Origin: an uncultured Prevotella sp.
GTDB lineage: Bacteria > Bacteroidota > Bacteroidia > Bacteroidales > Bacteroidaceae
Direction: 5' to 3'
Length of the DNA stretch: 37,688 nt
NCBI GenBank assembly: GCA_900555035.1
Contig: USJX01000023.1
Span: 1-37,688 of the forward strand
Shown here: piece after piece, positions 1 to 6,620 of the stretch
Layout of the letters: the number at the start of each line of letters is the position of its first letter
Position numbering within the stretch: the stretch's first letter is position 1
Made by a program: the position numbers and the translations under genes
The notes under the pieces: generated by a model
The model's database searches: none
Seen by the model: only the letters and a program-made list of their open reading frames with translations
Told to the model about the DNA's origin: nothing

Positions 1-53
1 CACACCCTGATGTTGAATTTTTATGCAAAGATAATAAAAAAAAGTAATATACA

Positions 54-326
54 ATGAAGAATTTTTTATTTGGTACATTTTTTGTAGTGGTAATCTGTGG
101 ATATACCGTTTGGGGACAGTCTTGTTATGAGAAAAAGGCTGTTGAAAACTATTTGATGCTAGCAAATGTTGAGGCGTTGGCAGATGGCGATGCAGGTGCT
201 AGCAAATACTCAATCTGTTACCATGAATCTAAGGTAAAGGTTGGGTATACATATTATGATTGTGATGGATGTAAAAAAGAATATGATGAGAAGGGAATCG
301 GTTCATATACAAAATGTTTTCATTAG
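54..326 (+). CDS. NVEALA-type small secreted peptide precursor (copy 1)
   Basis: A 90-residue precursor. Residues 1-21 form a hydrophobic signal peptide (MKNFLFGTFFVVVICGYTVWG). A linker follows, then the motif NVEALA at residues 38-43, which names a family of small Bacteroidota secreted proteins. The part after the motif has four cysteines in the pattern C-x14-C-x2-C-x14-C, so two disulfides are possible. One more cysteine (residue 24) lies before the motif. The family has no established function that I know of. The downstream propeller lipoprotein gene (984-1994) repeats the arrangement seen at 2942-4343, which argues the pair is a real module. The stop codon abuts a 7-bp inverted repeat and the remains of a transposase, so the original 3' flank has been replaced. 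The family call is firm; a role as a secreted signal, toxin or surface peptide is only inference. Confidence 0.82.
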   Translation: MKNFLFGTFFVVVICGYTVWGQSCYEKKAVENYLMLANVEALADGDAGASKYSICYHESKVKVGYTYYDCDGCKKEYDEKGIGSYTKCFH

Positions 327-347
327 TGTCCAATAAAAAATGGACAC
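326..347. terminator. Short inverted repeat at the end of peptide gene 1
   Basis: GTGTCCA (326-332) and TGGACAC (341-347) form a perfect 7-bp stem around an A-rich loop, beginning on the last base of the peptide stop codon. It may be a weak transcription stop, or the terminal inverted repeat of the decayed IS whose remnant begins just inside it. No good T-run follows on the plus strand, so the IS-end reading is at least as likely. Confidence 0.4.
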
Positions 348-352
348 GTTAT

Positions 353-845
353 TTAATTAAATAGTTCCTTAAAGAGGGGACAATCGAGTTCTTTGACATC
401 GTTGAAAATAGTCTTATTAAATAGAACTTTTAGGTGGGTTTTGTTCGTCAATAAAATACGTTGAATCTGTAAAACTTCATATGTTGAGCGTTTCAATTGC
501 ATATTATGATGAACAATCCCCACGAGACTATAAGTGGTAATGGCGAATGTAAAGTCTTCGAAAATCTTGTAATCATGAGTCTGGTTGGTATAAGCAAGAA
601 TTGCCTTTACGATAGTATTACGTCCAAGCCCCAGATGATATTGCTTATCCTGATGAACTTCCAATGCAACTGTCAAGTCACGTAAGCTCTCACCATTGTT
701 GGTCGAGCATCATTGTAAGAAGCTGGTTCTAGCAAATGAAGTGCTTCACATAGTTGCTGCCGTCATACTTTCGTATGTTGTTGTCGAACTGAGTTCTATT
801 CAGTAATGCGGTAAGTTAAACGAATATGTATTTGTCTTAAAATAT
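353..845 (-). pseudogene. IS4-type (DUF4372) transposase remnant, core deleted
   Basis: Read on the minus strand, the conserved N-terminal part of DUF4372/IS4-type transposases can be followed in pieces: KYIFV (about 835), LTALLNRTQFDNNIRKYDG, YVKHFIC then a stop where Trp is usual, NQLLTMM, a frame change, NGESLRDLTVALEVH, and YHLGLGRN...NQTHDYKIFEDF. It then jumps directly to the family's C-terminal end (ITTYSLV, HHNMQLKRSTYEVLQI) and finishes at 353. The middle part carrying the DDE catalytic residues is missing. At least two stop codons and one frameshift add to the damage. Only 353-676 remains open as a 107-codon frame. The element is dead and sits between peptide gene 1 and its presumed partner propeller gene. 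Family assignment is by motif memory. Confidence 0.72.
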
Positions 846-983
846 AGTAGCCAATTATTTTTGGCTGAAAAATTGTAAAATCAAGTTCGTTTCATAGCAA
901 AATACAGCTTAAAAGACTATAATTCAATTGCTTTAAAGATCGAATTGCCCTTTTTATTGGATGCTAATAAAATATTTTTATAA

Positions 984-1994
984 ATGAATAAAAATTTTTT
1001 CTGTTCCAGAAAGGTGTATATGTGCACCTTTTTGCTATCTTTATTCGCATTTTGTGGGTGTCTCCAACAGAGTGTAGGTATAAAAGAATTTCCTGTAGAG
1101 AGAACTCTTCAGGGAAGTATTGTGCATGATTTGGATAGTCTCTATTCGGCTTATTCGATATCTTTAAGCTCGGATTATTATGTTTTTACACAACGTGATT
1201 CATTTTTCTTTGCGGTTTATAATACTAGCTTTCAAAAAGTATGTGAAACTGCAAGGAAAGGACATGGCTCTAAAGAATGGATGGCGCCTTATGTTACAGG
1301 TCAACAGGGTGTTTATGGAGGGGAGAAATATTTCTATGTATTGGAACGTCCTACTCATAAATTATTTATGCTTTCTTTTAGAAAAGATGAGCAACCTGTT
1401 TTGGTTGAAGATTTTAAAAAGATAGGAGAAAGGGATTTTAGATATGTATTTCAGACTTCTCCTACAGCTTTTATAGGTTCTTTTGATAATGAAACTTGTG
1501 ATTTTTTCGTTTATGATAAACAGAAAAGGTCTCTAAAAACGAAGGGGCAGCCGGAATTGGGTATTTCTTCTTTTAAAGAGTTGGGGCATCTCTTGGCGCA
1601 AAACATAGCATCATATAATAATAAGACACAAAAGATAGCTATTGCTTATTTTTCGTTCCCTCTTCTGTTAATTAGGGATTTGAAAGGAAATGTTGTAAAA
1701 GAAGTTAGATTTGACGATTGGCCTAAATATACAAGTGATAATATTTATGATGCATCGGATTATGCTATAGGAATAACAAGTGATGCAGAGAATATATATG
1801 TACTTTATGATGGGGCAAAGCGGAAAAAACAAATGAGCATATTGGTTTTTGATTGGAATGGCAATCCTAAACAGCGTCTGAATATTAATCGCTCTGTTGC
1901 ATTTGCTGTTAATAAACAGCAAAACTTTATAATAGCGATAAATGAAGACACCCAAAAAGGGGTTTGTACTAAATATAGTTTCGTTCAAGAATAG
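984..1994 (+). CDS. Six-bladed beta-propeller lipoprotein (BF3164/TolB-like), copy 1
   Basis: A 336-residue protein with an N-terminal hydrophobic segment ending in a lipobox-like FCGC (Cys26), so it is probably a lipid-anchored envelope protein. The body is rich in short beta-strand repeats. It ends with the typical ILVFDWNGNPKQRLNI segment followed by a last strand (FAVNKQQNFIIAINED), as in the BF3164-type six-bladed propeller lipoproteins found beside NVEALA peptides. A second copy with the same FDWNGN/FDWMGN signature lies at 3279-4343. Known members have no assigned enzymatic role; binding of the neighbouring secreted peptide is a reasonable inference. The stretch before it (846-983) shows no clear promoter box. 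Lipidation is predicted from one motif and is less certain than the fold. Confidence 0.75.
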   Translation: MNKNFFCSRKVYMCTFLLSLFAFCGCLQQSVGIKEFPVERTLQGSIVHDLDSLYSAYSISLSSDYYVFTQRDSFFFAVYNTSFQKVCETARKGHGSKEWMAPYVTGQQGVYGGEKYFYVLERPTHKLFMLSFRKDEQPVLVEDFKKIGERDFRYVFQTSPTAFIGSFDNETCDFFVYDKQKRSLKTKGQPELGISSFKELGHLLAQNIASYNNKTQKIAIAYFSFPLLLIRDLKGNVVKEVRFDDWPKYTSDNIYDASDYAIGITSDAENIYVLYDGAKRKKQMSILVFDWNGNPKQRLNINRSVAFAVNKQQNFIIAINEDTQKGVCTKYSFVQE

Positions 1995-2010
1995 GTGCTA
2001 AAGTGATTTT

Positions 2011-2062
2011 TGTTCAAGGCAACTTCATATTTGGACTATACTTTAACATGTAGTGAAATATC
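2011..2062 (+). pseudogene. 3' fossil of a third NVEALA-type peptide gene
   Basis: The stretch ACTTCATATTTGGACTAT followed by ACTTTAACATGTAGTG closely matches the 3' end of the peptide gene at 2942-3196 (ACTTCATATATGGGTTAT, ACTCTAACATGTAGTG). It reads TSYLDYTLTCSE against TSYMGYTLTCSG in the intact copy. The upstream part of the gene is missing and the frame continues without the expected stop. It lies directly after propeller gene 1, the same side as the intact copy 2 would occupy relative to propeller 2's module, so it looks like what is left of another peptide gene after deletion. Confidence 0.6.
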
Positions 2063-2207
2063 AGTAGGGTATGTCAAGTGATTTGTGTCATGCAGTATAA
2101 CTCTCTATTAGTAAGAGAACAACTGGGGGACAATCTTGATTGTCTCTTTCTTGGCAAACTCAAGTCGGTCTCGATGTCCGATCTGAGTTTTTGGGTTTGG
2201 CTGGCAT

Positions 2208-2452
2208 GTGTGTTGTCTAATGGGTGCAAGTCACTAACTAGCCTTAGTAGTGGAAATCGTATAGCCAGAGAGGCAAGGGGGGTCCGTGGCGATACGGAAT
2301 CAGAAAGAAGTCAGCGGCAAACATCTGCCCCAATGGACAGAAACTTGATATAAAGTTTCCAAAAGAGTCATAGTCCAATAACTACTTGGAACTCATATCG
2401 TAAATAAAGTGGGGATAAGATGGAACTTAACCAGCGAAGTCTTACGGACATG
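2208..2452 (+). mobile_element. Group II intron fragment (5' end and domain I)
   Basis: The segment starts GTGTG, then has GGGTGCAAGTCAC, TTAGTAGTGGAAATCG, GGGGTCCGTGGCGATACGG, AATCAGAAAGAAGTCAG, and later GCGAAGTCTTACGGA. These match, in order, the conserved 5' and domain I parts of bacterial group II introns. No intron-encoded reverse transcriptase and no domain V hairpin follow before unrelated sequence begins near 2453, so this is a truncated, inactive element. The 3' border is approximate. A plus-strand open frame across 2078-2353 is a by-product of the RNA sequence and not a gene. Confidence 0.6.
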
Positions 2453-2454
2453 TC

Positions 2455-2655
2455 GATTTGTCACTCTTGCGAAAGTCATGGTATAAAGCTTGCGTTAAGC
2501 CATCTTGCGGAGTCACCTGTGGAAGACCGGCCATGAGTTTTAGAACAATCTCATCGAATAGAGCCAAGTATTCTGCATGCTCTTCTAAGATAGCTTTGCG
2601 ACCACCACCTGCAATACGAACTGTTCCGGCGTTTTTAAGCTGAGTATTACCAATG
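2455..2655 (-). pseudogene. Probable transposase fragment (GGGRK motif)
   Basis: On the minus strand an open stretch of roughly 60 codons reads LKNAGTVRIAGGGRKAILEE and continues AEYLALFDEIVLKLM before running into a stop at about 2453. A (G/A)GGRK motif followed by an acidic helix is typical of the linker after the helix-turn-helix in ISAzo13-type transposases. Nothing of the catalytic part is present and there is no plausible start. It abuts the group II intron fragment, which fits nested, decayed insertions. The family call is tentative; it could be another HTH protein fragment. Confidence 0.35.
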
Positions 2656-2860
2656 AACGGAAAATAGTAATATTGTTCAAAACGAATTATGTGGAGAATT
2701 TTTAATCTTTCATAAATGATTTAGAATAATGATTTGTACAAAATGTGTTTTTTGTTTAATATGTTGATATATAATAAATTATATTGTATATGTGTGATGT
2801 GTTGCGTAAAGTTGTGTACTATATGTACTCGAAATATTAGGAAGTTATGCAATTTTTCTT

Positions 2861-2868
2861 TAATTTTG
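2861..2868 (+). promoter_or_regulatory. -7 promoter box for peptide gene 2
   Basis: TAATTTTG fits the Bacteroidota TAnnTTTG -7 consensus and lies about 73 bases before the ATG of the peptide gene at 2942. No convincing TTTG box is seen about 20 bases upstream. The preceding 2656-2860 is very A+T-rich and holds nothing else recognisable. Confidence 0.55.
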
Positions 2869-2941
2869 CGAACGAATAATAATAGATAAAAGTATTATCT
2901 AGGAAACGATAAGTATTAATTTAAGACAAAACTTTTAAATT

Positions 2942-3196
2942 ATGAAAAAGAAAGTTCTAGGTGCATTCTGTCTTGCGATAGCTTGTGCAGGTGTAATGGC
3001 TTATTCAAGCCAAATTTTAGAAGGCAAATCTTCTAGAGGTGTGATGTTGCAAGGAGATGTAGAGGCTTTGTCTTCTTGTGAAATAAATAGAGGTGGTAGT
3101 GTGAAGCTTTTATGTGTTGGGGAACAAGGTTCATGTTCTACTTCATATATGGGTTATACTCTAACATGTAGTGGAACAAAATCAACAAAACACTAA
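2942..3196 (+). CDS. NVEALA-type small secreted peptide precursor (copy 2)
   Basis: An 84-residue precursor with a clear signal peptide (MKKKVLGAFCLAIACAGVMA, cleavage probably near residue 20). A short spacer follows, then the variant motif DVEALS at residues 39-44. Both precursors place the motif at almost the same position and share the frame ML-x-x-[ND]-VEAL-[AS], which looks like a processing site. After the motif the peptide has four cysteines in the pattern C-x11-C-x6-C-x10-C, a Gly/Ser-rich composition and a basic end (STKH). Its own promoter box is at 2861-2868, and a strong hairpin (3220-3253) separates it from the next gene, so the peptide may be made in excess of the downstream proteins. 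Function unknown. Confidence 0.78.
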   Translation: MKKKVLGAFCLAIACAGVMAYSSQILEGKSSRGVMLQGDVEALSSCEINRGGSVKLLCVGEQGSCSTSYMGYTLTCSGTKSTKH

Positions 3197-3219
3197 CGAT
3201 GAATTCTCTGTAAGCAAAT

Positions 3220-3253
3220 CAACAGTCCATAAGCTATAAACTTTGGACTGTTG
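3220..3253 (+). terminator. Hairpin between peptide gene 2 and propeller gene 2
   Basis: CAACAGTCCA (3220-3229) pairs perfectly with TGGACTGTTG (3244-3253) around a 14-base loop. It starts 24 bases after the peptide stop codon and ends about 25 bases before the propeller start. No long T-run follows immediately (GTATCATTTAATTC comes next), so partial termination or protection of the peptide mRNA end is more likely than a full stop. Confidence 0.55.
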
Positions 3254-3278
3254 GTATCATTTAATTCTATTCAATATT

Positions 3279-4343
3279 ATGATGAAAGATAAATTATACA
3301 TTTTCTTTTTGGGGCTATCTTTTTTTCTGTGTGCTTGTAATGGTACACCTACTGTGGTGAATATGCTGGATGAATCCGTACTCTCTGAAGCAAAACATCT
3401 CAAGTTAGACACGATAGACTTGAAGGGCATAGATATTCCTCTTGCCTACCAATTTTATGTCTATAAAGATAGTATATTGATTGTCCAGAATCGATCTCGT
3501 GATGGTCAAAGTCTAATAGAACTTTATGATTTAGGATCTAAGAAATTAATAAATAAATTACTTAGATTTGGACGAGGACACAATGAAGTGCTCAAGTGTA
3601 CTTCATTTGTAGCGGATGGCAAACTTATTGTTTATGACTTTCAGTTGAATAACTTATTCAATATAAATATAGATTCGGTATTGTCAAATAAGCAATATAT
3701 ACCAAAAGCCGAAAATGTTTCAGGTGGTATAGCAAGTCCAACATATTTGGATAATCAACCAATTATGGATAATCTGTGTGTGTTTGATGATGACAATTTG
3801 AATATTCATCAAAAGGGCAGGAGACTTATATTCTGTAAAGACAACAAGGTCAACCAAGGGCAAAATTATAAATTCAATACCCTCAATGTCAATAGTGGAA
3901 GTTTGGTTATTGCTAGTCCTGACCATAAGAAAGTGATGTATGCATCCGGACATTTTCCTGTAATGGAACTGTACGATAACAATCTTGAACTCCTAAAAGC
4001 AATTTCTGGTCCAAATGAGTTTGCTGTTAAATATTATATTGATGATGATAATAATGAACTCATTTTTGATGGTTCTATACCTTATACTTATGGAAATTAT
4101 TATTGTACATCTCAGGAAGTAGGTCTTCTATATTATGGTACATTGGTAGATGTCGCAAAAGATGAATTAGTCAACCACAATGGGTGGCTTTTAGTTTTTG
4201 ATTGGATGGGTAATCTTAAAAAAAACTATGTGTTAGGAGTACATGTACGAACAATTTCCAATAGTACAAAATGGGCTAACACCTACTATTGTTGTATCTT
4301 AGGGAAAAATAAAGAATTATATTTATGTAAGGCTCATGAATAA
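3279..4343 (+). CDS. Six-bladed beta-propeller lipoprotein (BF3164/TolB-like), copy 2
   Basis: A 354-residue protein. The start at ATG 3279 (or the next ATG at 3282) is chosen over the TTG at 3243 because it puts a hydrophobic signal directly at the N-terminus, ending in the lipobox LCAC (Cys20). The TTG also lies inside the hairpin stem. The mature part resembles the propeller at 984-1994: early strands with FYVYKDSILIVQNRS, LIELYDLGSKKLINKL and GRGHNEVL, and the late LLVFDWMGNLKKNY followed by a last blade (YYCCILGKNKELYLC). Probable envelope lipoprotein. It overlaps the next gene by 8 bases, implying coupled translation. Function is unknown; its place behind the peptide gene suggests recognition, chaperoning or immunity for the peptide. 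Confidence 0.78.
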   Translation: MMKDKLYIFFLGLSFFLCACNGTPTVVNMLDESVLSEAKHLKLDTIDLKGIDIPLAYQFYVYKDSILIVQNRSRDGQSLIELYDLGSKKLINKLLRFGRGHNEVLKCTSFVADGKLIVYDFQLNNLFNINIDSVLSNKQYIPKAENVSGGIASPTYLDNQPIMDNLCVFDDDNLNIHQKGRRLIFCKDNKVNQGQNYKFNTLNVNSGSLVIASPDHKKVMYASGHFPVMELYDNNLELLKAISGPNEFAVKYYIDDDNNELIFDGSIPYTYGNYYCTSQEVGLLYYGTLVDVAKDELVNHNGWLLVFDWMGNLKKNYVLGVHVRTISNSTKWANTYYCCILGKNKELYLCKAHE

Positions 4344-4827
4344 GAAATATTTAGTATTTATAATAATATGCATGTTCTTAAGTTCATGCCAAAATTGCAA
4401 AAAAACATCTCTAGTACCAGAAGAGTTTATTCAGGTACTAAGAGATAATAGTATCTATATGGATGTGCAAACTTCACAGATAGATACTATACGGAAAATG
4501 CATCTATTTAATAATTCTTATATTGAAACATCCATTTATTATTTTGTGGATGGTAGTTGTTCCGAATGTATTTCTAAATTATTAAAGGTTATGGATTTAA
4601 AAAACAAATATGAATATAAAAGTAAAATCAATGTTGTCGTAGAAAATCAATACCATTCTTCTGTAGAGCAATATATAGAAGATATCTTGCATGATAACAA
4701 TTATAATGTTATCTTTGTTGATGATGGTAAAATTGGTAGAAATGACTTAAATGGCTGTACTCTTGTCGTAAGAAAAGGAAAAATTCTTAGTCAAACTTTT
4801 TTTGTTGATACGAAGGAAGATCTGTAA
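4336..4827 (+). CDS. Thioredoxin-like lipoprotein with CxxC
   Basis: A 163-residue protein with a signal peptide ending in the lipobox LSSC (Cys18). After about 50 residues comes a strand followed by CSEC (Cys75 and Cys78) at the start of a helix (YYFVDGSCSECISKLLKVM), the layout of the thioredoxin-fold active site. Later strands (INVVVE, YNVIFVDDG, CTLVVRKGK) fit the rest of the fold. The C-terminus is abrupt after FFVDTKEDL, so it may have lost a last helix. It overlaps the propeller gene before it, so both are made together. A thiol-active lipoprotein next to secreted peptides with four cysteines suggests disulfide handling, but that is inference. The 226 bases after it hold no gene that I recognise. 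Confidence 0.62.
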   Translation: MNKKYLVFIIICMFLSSCQNCKKTSLVPEEFIQVLRDNSIYMDVQTSQIDTIRKMHLFNNSYIETSIYYFVDGSCSECISKLLKVMDLKNKYEYKSKINVVVENQYHSSVEQYIEDILHDNNYNVIFVDDGKIGRNDLNGCTLVVRKGKILSQTFFVDTKEDL

Positions 4828-5053
4828 ATATGACATTCATCCAAGTTGTTAAGATGATCCGATGAAATGAAAATACTATGGATATGGTAATGACTTGGAC
4901 ACCCAAAGTCTGTTTGGAAGATTATCTGTTGAACTTTGAAACTGGTAGTCTGTAAATGGTCTTCTATCGTTGAAAAATCAAATTTCAAAATATCTGTTTG
5001 TGAATTGAGATAAGATTCATGAATGATGTAAGTTGACTTTTAAAAGTTTTGAT

Positions 5054-6613
5054 ATGAAACATCGAACATCTTATAATATCTGTATAATAATCTCTCTTCT
5101 ACTTGGATTTATGTCGTTAGGAGCCTGCTCTACTCCTACGGCATACGACCAGGTAGTAGAATCTTATGCCCATGATTCTTTGAAGAGAGAGGCGGCTGTA
5201 TATTTGGCTACATATTCAAAGTTCCATTATGGTGTGGCTCGTAACATAGTGGATGCTAGTGGGCAATTTTCCAATCTTTCTCCTATGATGTTTGCCTCAG
5301 ATTCTGTCTATCGAGCCTACATGGATAGCCTTCATTATTATCTAAAGAAAGGTAAACCGGTATTGGATGAGGATACGATAACTGAAGCATATCTTAAGAA
5401 AAATATAGATTTAGCTTTTGACTCCTGGCGCAAACCATGGGCTAAAGGTGTTTCCTTTGCAGACTTTTGCCGATATATCCTTCCTTATAGGAATGGAGAT
5501 GAGGAATTGACGGAGTGGCGAGATTATCTTAAACAGAAGTATGAACATCTGATAACAGATTCCATGATGGAAAATGCCAATACAAAGGATTTGGCTGAGT
5601 TTATGATGCGCCAGATTCGTAAGCATGTGAAGTATAGCACTCGATTTAATAGTATTACAAAAGGCTTTTTAACTCCCAAGGAGGCAGAGAAGATTGGCTA
5701 TTTGGAATGTCAGGCTTGTGCGAACTATGCCACGATGGTGATGCGAGCTTGTGGAATTCCATGTGAGTTGATAGAGATACATTGGCGTTTTACGGAAGTG
5801 CCTCATTCTTCTGTCATGTTCCCAAAGACAGCCAGCAATCCAAAGCCCTTCAGGTTGACTATAGGAGATGAGCTGACTTATATGGGAGAAGCCAAGGATA
5901 CGATGGCATCCTATCGTACATGGGCATATCAATATGAGGTCAATAAGGACTTGTTGAGGTTGGTCGAAGACGAAAACGTGCCCAAAAGCTACCTGAAGCC
6001 ATTGTGTAGAACAGATGTCACCTCTTTAATGAGCACTACTTATTCTATTCGCCTGGCTGTTCCTGACAGTTTGAAGGATAAGCCGGAATTGTTTCTATGC
6101 AGATTTCATGAATGGAAGTGGTATCCGATAAGAGAAGGTTTTGTGGATGGGGATTCTGTGGAATTTAAGCATGCTACAATTCGTCAGCTTTATAGGCTAG
6201 GGTATGCTGTAGATGGAGAAGTAAAGACCTTTGGGTGTCTTTTTACGCTATTGGGAAATGGAAAAATCCAAAAATATGATCAAACAGGAGAAAATGTACA
6301 CTTCAAGATAGCTTATAGCTGTGATTCAACGGAGACACTTTTGACTCGCAATATAACGACGACCTTTTGTTGGGACAAGGCGAACAAGTGGAAAGCTGTA
6401 GTAAGACAAGCTCCTTTATGGGGATTCAACAAGATTACTGGAGAGTATAAACTTTTCGAGGAAAGTATGCGTGGACCATTCATTCCTGTATTCCATCTGT
6501 ATGAAGTGGATTTACCCATGTGGACCGCATTCTATAGCAAGGAATTGCCACGGCCTGTTGGTTTTATTTGTAGAGACCCTAATACTGGTGAGGGGTATAT
6601 GATGCAATTCTAA
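5054..6613 (+). CDS. Transglutaminase-like lipoprotein
   Basis: A 519-residue protein when started at ATG 5054, which puts the signal peptide at the N-terminus with lipobox LGAC (Cys25). The only longer option is a TTG at 5033. A helical N-terminal part (residues about 30-190) leads into a transglutaminase/cysteine-protease-like core: ECQACANYATMVMRACGIP with candidate nucleophile Cys222, a following strand, then PHSSV with candidate His251. The C-terminal half (from about 330) is beta-rich and looks like tandem Ig-like modules. It begins the train that runs to 17026. Such periplasmic proteins cleave or cross-link peptides in known cases. Whether this one acts on the NVEALA peptides, on cell wall or on something else cannot be seen. 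The third catalytic residue was not located. Confidence 0.68.
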   Translation: MKHRTSYNICIIISLLLGFMSLGACSTPTAYDQVVESYAHDSLKREAAVYLATYSKFHYGVARNIVDASGQFSNLSPMMFASDSVYRAYMDSLHYYLKKGKPVLDEDTITEAYLKKNIDLAFDSWRKPWAKGVSFADFCRYILPYRNGDEELTEWRDYLKQKYEHLITDSMMENANTKDLAEFMMRQIRKHVKYSTRFNSITKGFLTPKEAEKIGYLECQACANYATMVMRACGIPCELIEIHWRFTEVPHSSVMFPKTASNPKPFRLTIGDELTYMGEAKDTMASYRTWAYQYEVNKDLLRLVEDENVPKSYLKPLCRTDVTSLMSTTYSIRLAVPDSLKDKPELFLCRFHEWKWYPIREGFVDGDSVEFKHATIRQLYRLGYAVDGEVKTFGCLFTLLGNGKIQKYDQTGENVHFKIAYSCDSTETLLTRNITTTFCWDKANKWKAVVRQAPLWGFNKITGEYKLFEESMRGPFIPVFHLYEVDLPMWTAFYSKELPRPVGFICRDPNTGEGYMMQF

Positions 6614-6620
6614 AAATAAA

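Noticed and set aside
2078..2353. 91-codon plus-strand open frame
   Set aside because: It runs across the group II intron domain I; the sequence is explained by RNA motifs and the protein has no recognisable fold.
4791..4988. 65-codon minus-strand frame after the CxxC lipoprotein
   Set aside because: No family resemblance and no promoter; overlaps the end of a supported gene.
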